Source: Trachelipus rathkii
Taxonomy: Eukaryota; Arthropoda; Malacostraca; Isopoda; Trachelipodidae
Assembly (NCBI GenBank): GCA_015478945.1
Contig: JABUQX010059992.1
Location: 1-12,500 of the forward strand
DNA length: 12,500 bases
Direction: 5' to 3'
The first letter of the stretch is position 1. Every line of letters begins with the position of its first letter. Positions 1 to 6,960 of this stretch are shown one piece after another. The notes beneath the pieces are model-generated. The model searched no databases. It saw only the letters and a program-made list of their open reading frames with translations, and had not been told where the DNA came from. The position numbers and the translations under genes were made by a program.

Positions 1-170
1 AAAGGAGATAATACTATAGTATATATATATAATAGTATAATATATAATATATTTTATTATATATATAATTTATATAGTACTGTATTATATCTATATAAAT
101 AATATATATAATAATATATATACTATATATATATTATATAATATACGTATATGTATATATAATATATATA

Positions 171-202
<32 letters not shown>

Positions 203-264
203 CTATATAATATATTATATATATATATATATATAGTAATTTTATATTATATATAATATATATA

Positions 265-297
<33 letters not shown>

Positions 298-304
298 ATA
301 TATC

Positions 305-340
<36 letters not shown>

Positions 341-360
341 AATAATATATTATATATATA
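1..360. repeat. (TA)n microsatellite, left flank of satellite array
   Basis: The stretch is almost entirely alternating T and A, with occasional AA/TT slips and a few isolated C or G bases. It runs directly into the first satellite unit at about 361. A similar tract flanks the other side of the array, so the satellite is framed by TA microsatellite. Exact length is unreliable because such tracts are hard to sequence and assemble. Confidence 0.95.
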
Positions 361-1483
361 AATGAAATGCAATAATTTTACCTTGCAATCAAATTTGTAA
401 TTGTAATACCCCCTAATGTATTTTCACCATGCTAGGAAACGATCCTGGACCCTGCAGATGGGCGTGCATGTGTTTGACCACTACGCGCTACGACGAGTCA
501 AAAGAGAAACCGAGAATACTTCTAAACTGTCCAAGAAGAGCATTATTACGGTTCCTCCCGCTCGCACTCAACGTAGGGCCAAACAGGGTGCCGCGCATGG
601 TGAATATAATACCAAAAACCGGGGGGTTATTATTTATAATGAAATGCAATAATTTTAACCTTGCAACCAAATTTGTAATGTAAATACCCCCTAATGTATT
701 TTTCACCATGCTAGGATACGACCCTGGACCCTTGCAGATGAGCGTGCATGTGTTTTTGACCACTACGCTACGACGAGACGAAAGAGAAACCGAGAATACT
801 TCTATTGTCCAAGAAGAGCATTAACTCACGGTTCCTCCGCTGCGCACTCGAACGTAGGGCCAAACAGGGTATCGCGCATGTGTAATAATACATAAACCGG
901 GGTATTATGTATATATAAATGCAATATTTTACCTTGCAAATCAAATTGTACTTGTAAATACCCTAATGTATTTTCACCATGCTAGGATACGATCCTGGAA
1001 CCTTGGCAGATGAGCGTGCATGTGTTTGACCACTACACTACGACGAGACAGAAACCGAGAAAACTTCTACTGTCCAAGAAGAGCATTACTACGCGTTCCT
1101 TCCCGCTCCGACTCAAACGCTAGGGCAAACAGGGTCCGCCATGTGAGATAAAATACCATAACCGGGGGTTATTACATGTATAATGAAAGTGGCAATAATT
1201 TTAACCTTGGCAAATCAAATTATGTATATTTAAATTACCCCCTAATGTATTTTCACCATGCTAGGATACGATCCTGACCTTGCAGATGAGCGTGCATTGT
1301 GTTTGAACACTACGCTACGACGAGACAAAGAGAAACCGAGAAATACTTCTTACTGTCCAAAGAAGAGCATTAACTCCGGTTTCTCCCGCTTCGCACTCGA
1401 ACGTAGGCAAAGCAGGGTACCGCGCATGGTGGGAATAATAATACCATAAACCGGGGGTTATTTATTATAATATCATGCAATAA
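361..1483 (+). repeat. Tandem satellite array, four forward units (~275 bp)
   Basis: The same block recurs with starts near 361, 638, 915 and 1182. Each unit has an AT-rich linker of about 50 bp (AATGAAATGCAATAATTTT type), then a TIR-bearing element: roughly 405-633, 683-908, 957-1173 and 1232-1463. Each element opens with AATACCCCCTAATGTATTTT followed by CACCATGC, and closes with GCATGGTGAA (unit 1, 595-604) followed by a CCGGGGGTTATT stretch. The two ends are imperfect inverted repeats of about 30 bp; in unit 1 the perfect core is TTCACCATGC at 423-432 against GCATGGTGAA at 595-604. The core is GC-richer than its surroundings and has no sustained reading frame. Copies differ mainly by single-base insertions and deletions. 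Family name unknown to me. Confidence 0.93.
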
Positions 1484-1497
1484 TGGTAATATTTTGC
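1464..1497. other. Orientation-switch junction of the satellite array
   Basis: Up to about 1483 the sequence follows the forward unit (the CCGGGGGTTATT end, then the ATGCAATAAT start of the linker). From about 1484 it follows the reverse complement of the unit, joining inside the TIR (TGGTAATATTTTGCACCATG, equivalent to TGGTATTATTATTCACCATG of other reverse copies). The turn is not a symmetrical hairpin point: about 35 bp that would complete a perfect palindrome are absent. The two arms also have different lengths, four and seven units. Confidence 0.85.
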
Positions 1498-3377
1498 ACC
1501 ATGCGCGGTACCGCGTTTGGCCTCCGTTCGAGTGTGAAGCGGGAGGAACCGTAGTAATGCTCTTCTTGGACAGTAGAAGTATTCTCGGTTTTCTCTCTTT
1601 TGTCTCGTCGAGCGTAGTGGTTCAATACACATGCACGCTCATCTGCAAGGGTCCAGGATCGTTTCCTAGCATGGTGAAAATACATTAGGGGGTATTTACT
1701 ATTACAAATTTGATTGCAAGGTTAAAATTATTGCATTTCATTATACATAATAACCCCGGTTTATGGTATTATTATTCCCATGGCGCGGTACCCCCTGTTT
1801 GGCCCTACGTTCGAGTGCGAGCGGAAGGAACCGTAGTAATGCTCTTTGGACAGTAGAAGTATTCTCGGGTTCTCTTTTGTCTCGTCGTAGCGAAGTGGTC
1901 AAACACATGCACGCATCTGCTAGGGTCCAGGATTCGTATTCTAGCATGGTGAAAATACATTAAGGGTAATTACAAGGTTACAAATTTGATTGCAAAGGTT
2001 AAATTATTGCATTCATTATACATAATAACGCCCCGGTTTTATGGTATTATTATTCACCTCGCGCGGTACCCTGTTTGGCCCTACGTTCGAGTGCGAGCGG
2101 GGAGGAACCGTAGTATTGCTCTTCTTGGACAGTAGAAGTATTCAATCGGTTTCTCTTTTGTCTCGTCGTAGGTATGTCAAACACATGCAGTCATCTGCAA
2201 GGGGTCCAGGATCGTACTCCTAGCATGGTGAAAATTACATAAGGGGGTATTTACAGATTACAAATTTGTTGCAAAGTTAAATTTATTGGCCATTTCATTA
2301 TACATAATAACCCCCGGTTTTTGGTATTATATTCACCATGCGCGGTCCCCTGTTTGGCCCTACGTTCGATTGCGAGCGGGAGGAACGTAGTAATGCTCTT
2401 CTTTGACAGTAGAAGTATTCTCGGTTTCTCTTTTGTCTCGTCGTAGCTAGTGGTCAAACACATGCACGCTCATCTGCAAGGGTCAAGGATCGTATCCTAG
2501 AAATGGGTGAAAATACATTAGGGGGTATTTACATTACAAATTTGATTGCAAAGTTAAAATTATTGCTTTCATTATACACAATAACCCCCGGTTTTTAATG
2601 GTATTATTATTCACCATGCGCGGTACCCTTTTTGGCCCTACGTTCGAGTGCGAGCGGGAGGAACCGTAGTAATGCTCTTCTTGCAGTAGAAGTATTCTCG
2701 GTTTCTCTTTGTCTCGTCGTAGCGTGTGGTCAAACAACATTGCACGCTATCTGCAAGGTCCAGGATTCGTTAATACCTAAGCATGGTGAAAGATACATTA
2801 GGGGGTATTTACAATTACAAATTTGGATGCAAGGTTAAAATATTGAGCATTTCATTATACAATAATAACCCCCGTTTATGGGTGATTATTATTCACCATG
2901 GCCGTAGCCCTGTTGGACCTACGTTCGAGTGCGAGCGGGAGCGGAACGTGTAATGCTCTTCTGGAATGTAGAAAGTATCTTGTTTCTTCTTCTTTTTGTC
3001 TCGCGTAGCGTAGTGGTCAACCATGCACGCTCATCTGCCAAGGGTCGCAGGATCGGTATCCTAGATGGTGAAAATACTTTAGGGGGTATTTAAATTACAA
3101 ATTTGATTGCAAGGTTAAAAATTATTGCATTTCATTATACATAATAACCCCGGTTTATGGTATTATTTATTCACCAGGCGCGGTACCCTGTTTGGCCCTA
3201 CGTTCGAGTGCGAGCGGGAGGAACCGTAGTAGTGCTCTTCTTGGACAGTAGAAGTATTCTTGGTTTCTCTTTTGTCTCGTCGTAGCGTAGTGGTCAAACA
3301 CATGCCACGCTCATCTGGCAAGGGTCCAGGATCGCTATCCTAGCAGGGTGAAAATGACATTAGGGGTATTTACAATT
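1484..3377 (-). repeat. Tandem satellite array, seven reverse-oriented units (~279 bp)
   Basis: The same unit as in 361-1483 appears as its reverse complement. The conserved CACCATGCGCGGTACC landmark starts near 1498, 1779, 2056, 2335, 2612, 2894 and 3172, giving spacings of 277 to 282 bp. The TIR-bounded elements are about 1484-1698, 1747-1971, 2023-2253, 2304-2531, 2580-2811, 2864-3092 and 3143-3373, separated by linkers of about 50 bp. The array ends at about 3377, immediately after the terminal inverted repeat of the last copy, where (TA)n begins. No copy contains a coding frame that survives in the others. Differences between copies are mostly one-base indels scattered through the unit. 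Confidence 0.93.
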
Positions 3378-3386
3378 ATATATAAC

Positions 3387-3433
<47 letters not shown>

Positions 3434-3493
3434 ATATATATATATATTATACTATATATATATAACTATATATATAATATATATATATATATT

Positions 3494-3497
<4 letters not shown>
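3376..3497. repeat. (TA)n microsatellite, right flank of satellite array
   Basis: Alternating TA with a few slips begins right after the last satellite TIR and runs to the start of the GA tract. It mirrors the TA tract at 1-360 on the other side of the array. Confidence 0.95.
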
Positions 3498-3579
<82 letters not shown>

Positions 3580-3588
3580 AGAGGAGAG
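3498..3588 (+). repeat. (GA)n microsatellite
   Basis: About 45 near-perfect GA dinucleotides, interrupted only by a few extra G bases (GG at 3539-3540 and near 3560 and 3582). It directly follows (TA)n, making a compound TA-GA microsatellite. On the opposite strand it gives a spurious Ser-Leu repeat frame. Confidence 0.97.
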
Positions 3589-3923
3589 CACATAAGCAGT
3601 GGACAGAAGAGGACATATGTGATGGATGTTGCTCAATCAGTGATAGGGTTAGGAATGGGATTATCAAATCATTAATTTGTTTTATTTAAAACTAAGTTAG
3701 TGTGGGTTGAATGGAGAATAGGTGATAAGGAATGAATGCAATACCAATCACGGTGGGTCCGTGATTGACAGACGCCTATGGTCGCGTATTCTCAGCTCTT
3801 GCATTACGCACGTGAACAAAGTAACCTGGAACTTATCTGGAAGTAAATGAAGAAGCCAGTTATTAGTAATAGAAGAAGTATGTGAATGTGCTAAAGTAAG
3901 GGAGTAAGAAGTTTACACAGTGA
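3589..3923 (+). other. Unassigned stretch, possibly remnant of LINE endonuclease C-terminus
   Basis: No open frame of note. A conceptual reading near 3620-3680 gives a Gly-Leu-Ser-Asn-His run followed by a stop. This is reminiscent of the Ser-Asp-His motif near the end of apurinic-type LINE endonucleases, which would sit in the right place upstream of the RT linker. The match is short and the Asp is replaced, so it is only a suggestion. The part from about 3735 to 3830 is less AT-rich, contains a perfect hairpin and does not read as LINE protein, so it may be a separate small insertion. Confidence 0.3.
3735..3805. repeat. Nested inverted repeat / hairpin
   Basis: Two inverted pairs are nested. 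CAATCACGG (3745-3753) pairs perfectly with CCGTGATTG (3759-3767) around the loop TGGGT. AATGCAA (3735-3741) pairs with TTGCATT (3799-3805) farther out. The local base composition is more GC-rich than the flanks. No T-run follows and the context is an animal genome, so a bacterial-type terminator is not meant. Confidence 0.6.
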
Positions 3924-4265
3924 GTGATGAATGAAGAGAGTGATGCAGAGCGGTTGAAAAGTAAAAAAGAAGCATGGTTAAATGCACAAAATCAATGATA
4001 AGGTCTCAAAAGAATGATGTTTGGAATTATATAAGAAGGATAAAAAGAATACTTAAAGATGCATAAGTTGGAGGAAAAAAGAGGTAAATGAACAGTTGGA
4101 ACGATGAGAATTGGGACTTAAAGGGAATAGGAAGCTCTTCTGGATTGAAGCGCGAAAGGTTAAAGAATGAGAATAAGGAAATCTGCTTCAAAATAATCGC
4201 ATAGGGATGCGTTTGTGCAACTATGACTGGATTTGGGGAGAGTGTGAAGGGAACACTTCGAAAAT
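3924..4265 (+). pseudogene. LINE segment: basic linker between endonuclease and RT
   Basis: Two readable pieces lie here. Frame 3930-3977 gives NEESDAERLKSKKEAWLNAQ, a charged Lys/Glu stretch with the KKEAW pattern usual in this part of LINE ORF2. Frame 4084-4167 gives a piece with VNEQLER, a stop, then GNRKLFWIEARKVK; the Asn-Arg-Lys-Leu-Phe-Trp wording is the recurring (N/K)(K/R)(K)FW landmark ahead of the RT domain. Between and after them are stops and frame changes. The order and spacing fit the RT that follows, so this is best seen as part of the same broken ORF. Confidence 0.7.
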
Positions 4266-4530
4266 GTGTATAACATTGGCAGTAATGAAGGGGTGATAGT
4301 GAATGTGTGTGGGTTTGATTGTGCAAGAAGGAATAGGTATTTTAGGGATGAGGTCATTAGTAAGGAGAATGTAATGGGTAGAATGAGAAAGTTAAAGAAT
4401 GGTAAATCTGCAGGTATAGATGAAATTACTGGTAAAATGATCAATAACGGAGGTGAGACGGTGATTGAGTAGATTTGGAAGTTGTGTAACAAAACTTTTA
4501 TGGAAGGTATAGTTCCGAAAATATATCTAG
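4266..4530 (+). pseudogene. LINE segment: start of RT domain (fingers)
   Basis: One frame reads from 4266, starting MYNIGSNEGVIVNVCGFD, through RRNRYFRDEVISKENV to the landmark LKNGKSAGIDEITGKMI at about 4392-4440. Lys-Asn-Gly-Lys-x-x-Gly-x-Asp is the characteristic opening of LINE reverse transcriptases. A TAG at 4470-4472 interrupts it where relatives have Trp (before the IWKLCN run), after which the frame continues to EGIVPKIY at about 4503-4526. The apparent start codon at 4266 is only an internal Met, not a real start. The frame then meets the inserted segment that begins at about 4531. Confidence 0.88.
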
Positions 4531-4542
4531 AGACTAAAGAAA
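4531..4542 (+). repeat. Left copy of putative target-site duplication
   Basis: AGACTAAAGAAA here matches AGACTAAGGAAA at 4911-4922 at 11 of 12 positions. The two copies bracket the segment at which RT homology is lost, as a target-site duplication would. Confidence 0.65.
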
Positions 4543-4910
4543 GAAGAACAAGGGGTATAAGCTCTTGACAGGAAGAAAAGACATTTTCCAGTTAAAGAAA
4601 GGAACCAAAATATGTAGATGGAGGCTCGAAAAAATATAAGTTTCAGATTAAAAACTTCCTCCACGACGTAAAAACCTGCCAAGAAAATAAGTTTGATAGG
4701 AATCATAAGTTCCAATAGGATAGGAAATCCCATTCTCGGCCGGTAAAGACAAAAACGTATAAGACAAAATGAAAGTATAATACTAATAATAAATAAAATT
4801 TCCAGACGAAAACCTTCCATTTCGTCCACGCAGAAGGAGAAGACGAGCGAAAAAAGTAGTGAAAATATCCGATATGAAAGAAATCAAAGTTACTGTTTTA
4901 AATCAAGATA
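4543..4910. mobile_element. ~368-bp insertion inside LINE RT domain, class unknown
   Basis: RT homology stops after EGIVPKIY (about 4526) and resumes at about 4922 with a degraded KIIIN-type segment leading to YMGISLL, exactly as if the intervening sequence were foreign. The flanking 12-bp near-identical direct repeat supports insertion by a transposable element. I see no terminal inverted repeats and no long poly-A tail on either strand. An A-rich, G-poor region with a CCGGCCGAGAATGGGAT motif on the minus strand (about 4725-4742) lies in the middle. The minus strand contains a 100-codon open frame covering much of it, hydrophobic and unlike any family I know; I regard it as chance. SINE or other non-autonomous element is the best guess. 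Confidence 0.6.
4631..4818. repeat. Degenerate ~29-bp direct repeat pair inside the insertion
   Basis: The stretch 4631-4659 and the stretch 4790-4818 share the pattern AAA-TAT/TT-TTTC-AGA-(T/C)-(G/A)AAAAC-TTCC, roughly three quarters identical, about 159 bp apart. Both are followed shortly by a TCCACG motif. This hints at an internal duplication or a dimeric build of the inserted element. Confidence 0.4.
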
Positions 4911-4922
4911 AGACTAAGGAAA
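4911..4922 (+). repeat. Right copy of putative target-site duplication
   Basis: AGACTAAGGAAA, one mismatch to the copy at 4531-4542. Joining the two LINE halves through a single copy restores a plausible order of RT residues, apart from later frameshifts. Confidence 0.65.
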
Positions 4923-5181
4923 ATTCAAAGATAATAATAAATCAATAAGAAGATTTATAACAAGGATAATGGAAACTGTTTTAATTATATGGGAATTAGT
5001 TTATTGAGTGTTGTAGGGAAGATATATGCTGGTATTTTGTTCGAAAGGGTGGGTCCAGCGACTGAGGGACTAATTGGTGAAGAACAATGTGCGTTTAGAA
5101 GTGGTAGAGGATGTGTGGGTCAAATCTTTGCATTGAAGCAAATATTTGAGAAAATGAGGGAGAAGAAGAATAAGTAAATTG
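4923..5181 (+). pseudogene. LINE segment: RT core before motif A
   Basis: After the insertion the frame shifts once, near 4946. It then reads KIYNKDNGNCFNYMGISLLS from 4950 and onward through VGKIYAGILFER, LIGEEQCAFRSGRGC and VGQIFALKQIFEKMREKKNK to a TAA at 5175-5177. The (Y/R)GISLL, (Q/E)xxFRxGRGCxxQIFxLK and ExAREKK-like order is that of a LINE reverse transcriptase, with Cys where relatives have Gly in the EEQ-G-FR run. This is the best-preserved part of the protein. Confidence 0.92.
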
Positions 5182-5492
5182 TATTTAGGTTATATGGATT
5201 TCCAACTGGCGTACGATAGGATTAATAGGGAAGCTCTATGAAAGGTGTTAGTAATATATGGTGTTAGTGGTAGGTTTCTGAATGATATCAAAATCAAAAG
5301 TATGCATGACGATAGCGAAGCGTGTGTAAGAATAAGTGATTGGTTCAATTTTAACAGCCGATTGAGGCAAAGATGTGCTATGTCTCCTTGGTTATTAAAT
5401 TTGTATATAGATGGGGTTATGAAAGAATTAGAGGTGGGGGTGGCAGGGGAAGGTGTTAGAATGATGGAGAATGGAAGAGAGTGGAGGGGTGC
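5182..5492 (+). pseudogene. LINE segment: RT motifs A and B (palm)
   Basis: After a frame change at about 5178 the reading is YLGYMDFQLAYDRINREAL, containing motif A; the first Asp of D-F-Q-L-A-Y-D (codon 5197-5199) is the presumed metal-binding residue and is kept. A TGA at 5239-5241 stands where relatives have Trp. The frame continues with KVLVIYGVSGRFLNDIK and, at 5365-5391, motif B RQRCAMSPW followed by LLNLYIDGVMKELE. The family's RQG is RQR here, a likely damaging change. The frame ends near 5492, just before the YADD box, which lies in another frame. Confidence 0.92.
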
Positions 5493-5496
5493 CCTA

Positions 5497-5579
5497 CCTA
5501 TTATATGCGGATGATATGGTTTTGTGTTCCGAATCTGAAGAGAATTTGAGAGTATTGGTAGAGGGATTTGGCAGTGTGT
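5497..5579 (+). pseudogene. LINE segment: YADD catalytic box (motif C)
   Basis: In the third frame the sequence reads LLYADDMVLCSESEENLRVL, with YADD at 5504-5515. The two Asp residues of this box are the second metal-binding pair of reverse transcriptases and are intact. A frameshift between about 5490 and 5500 separates it from motif B, and a second one near 5571-5579 separates it from the following segment. Confidence 0.93.
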
Positions 5580-5903
5580 AAAAGGAGGGGTTTGAAAGTA
5601 AACGTAGATAAAAGTAAAGATATGGTTGTGAGTGAGGACAATCCTCGGTGTGAAGTTATGTTAGATGGTCAGTAACTGGAACAAGCGTCTGAGTTTAAAT
5701 ATTTAGGATATATGTTAGATGAAAAGGGAACAGATGATGCAGAGTGTAGCAGGAAAGTTGTGAACGGTAGGAAGATGGCTGGTCCAATTAAATCCTTGGT
5801 GGATGTAAAGGGACTAAATCTTGAGTACCCTGGGGTCTTACATGAGGGTATGTTGTTACCTATGTTAATGTTACTTCCAATCTGGGGAAAGAAGGTGGTT
5901 GAT
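5571..5903 (+). pseudogene. LINE segment: RT motif D/E and thumb, 3' truncated
   Basis: This frame opens AVCKRRGLKVNVDKSKDMVV, the Cys-Lys-Arg-Arg-Gly-Leu-Lys-Val-Asn run that regularly follows the YADD box in LINEs. It has a TAA at 5673-5675, then SEFKYLGYMLDEKGTD (about 5689 on), AECSRKVVNGRKMAG, and VLHEGMLLPMLMLLPIWGKK. The last part corresponds to the place where relatives have a leucine-rich stretch leading to a Tyr-Gly-Ser-Glu-Thr motif, which is not preserved. Coding similarity ends at about 5903, where the sequence becomes (TA)n; the C-terminal zinc-knuckle region and 3' UTR are absent. Confidence 0.9.
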
Positions 5904-6021
5904 ATTTATATATATATATATATATATATTATTATATATATATTATAATTATTATATATAATAAATATATATATATATATATAATTATATATAATATGTA
6001 TATAATAAATTATAAAAATTG

Positions 6022-6105
<84 letters not shown>

Positions 6106-6161
6106 ATATATTATATATATATATATAATATATTATTATATATATATTAATATATATTATA

Positions 6162-6194
<33 letters not shown>

Positions 6195-6281
6195 ATATAT
6201 AATCTAATATATATTTTTATATATATTATAACATATATATATACTATATATATATATATTATATATATAGTTATTCATATA

Positions 6282-6314
<33 letters not shown>

Positions 6315-6545
6315 ATAGTATATATATATTATATATTTATATATATATATTATAATTATATATATCATATATATATACTTATATATATATATTATATATA
6401 CTAATAACTATATATTATATATATATACTTATATATATGGAATAAAAAATCAAGGAAACATATATAGTATATAATATATATTCTATAATATTATATAATA
6501 TATATATATCATATATATATACCTCCAACGTATATATATATATAT
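5904..6545. repeat. Long (TA)n tract with slips
   Basis: Mostly alternating TA, with a perfect run of roughly 80 bases around 6021-6102. Small non-TA islands appear near 6436-6460 (GGAATAAAAAATCAAGGAAA) and 6521-6530. It begins exactly where LINE coding similarity stops. Toward the right end the alternation breaks down and C bases appear, grading into the next block. Confidence 0.93.
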
Positions 6546-6960
6546 ATATAATACACTAACCCTAACTAGCAATAATACCTAATAAAATACTATATAATAT
6601 AATAATAAGCTATATCACTAAATTGTCACTACTATAATTCATACATACATAAAATAATATATATACTATAAGTAAATATACAACATACTAACACCACAAA
6701 ATAATATAATAATAACACTAACAATAATAATATAACACATATAAAAATAAATCACACAAAAAATACATAACTAAAATATATACATACTACTATATATATA
6801 AAATACCACCATATATATCCACTACCACCACAACCCTCATAACCTACCATAATACAATATACCTAATAGAATATATAATACATACAACCATAAATACCTC
6901 ATAACTAATAATACTATACATAATAAACTATCCAAATACTATATAAACAAAACAAAATTT
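6546..6960. repeat. Degenerate TA-derived, G-poor low-complexity block
   Basis: Short ATA, CTA, AAT and ACC words dominate and G is nearly absent. For example, 6841-6900 holds 30 A, 14 C, 15 T and 1 G. It looks like a TA microsatellite in which C has replaced T at many places. There is no reading frame and no clear period. One CTAACCCTAACTA word near 6548-6560 resembles telomere repeat but does not recur. Confidence 0.7.

Larger units (their letters stand above)
3924..5903 (+). pseudogene. Decayed non-LTR retrotransposon (LINE) ORF2 reverse-transcriptase region
   Basis: In an intact element this protein would copy the element's RNA into DNA at a nicked chromosomal target. Reading across frames, the expected order of a LINE polymerase is visible: a basic pre-RT linker (3930-4167), RT fingers with a LKNGKSAGIDEITGKMI-type segment (about 4392-4440), YMGISLLSVVGKIYAG (4986 on), FRSGRGCVGQIF (about 5094), motif A (D at 5197-5199), motif B (5365-5391), the YADD box (5504-5515) and the SEFKYLGYMLDE segment (about 5689). 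At least five frame changes and several stops make it non-functional. A foreign segment interrupts it at 4543-4910, and (TA)n replaces everything after 5903. The wording resembles LINEs common in decapod crustaceans (memory only); I do not assign a clade. Confidence 0.9.

Noticed and set aside
420..545. Hammerhead ribozyme in the satellite unit (GCAGATGAG followed later by GAGAAACC)
   Set aside because: The CUGAUGA core would need U at a position that is A in the copies. The AGCGT/ACGCT stem is not followed by GAAA, and no properly placed cleavage site or stems I and III were found.
361..3377. Short open frames within the satellite (for example 488-763 minus, 1473-1685 minus, 1494-1688 plus)
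   Set aside because: They arise from the same repeat in different frames, vary in length with every indel and are not conserved between copies, so they are not genes.
3452..3667. 71-codon minus-strand frame rich in Ser-Leu
   Set aside because: It is simply the translation of the (GA)n microsatellite and its TA flank.
4027..4492. Two overlapping minus-strand frames of 99 and 110 codons
   Set aside because: They are antisense shadows of the LINE reverse-transcriptase region on the plus strand and show no family features of their own.
4527..4829. 100-codon hydrophobic minus-strand frame across the nested insertion
   Set aside because: It extends past the insertion edge into LINE sequence, is hydrophobic mainly because the strand is T-rich, and matches no family I know.
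4470..5675. Reassigned stop codons (alternative genetic code) to explain in-frame stops
   Set aside because: TAG, TGA and TAA all occur, together with several frameshifts, so pseudogene decay or sequencing error is the simpler reading.
6545..6565. Telomere-like CTAACCCTAACTA
   Set aside because: Fewer than two repeats are present and they do not recur nearby, so no telomeric tract can be claimed.
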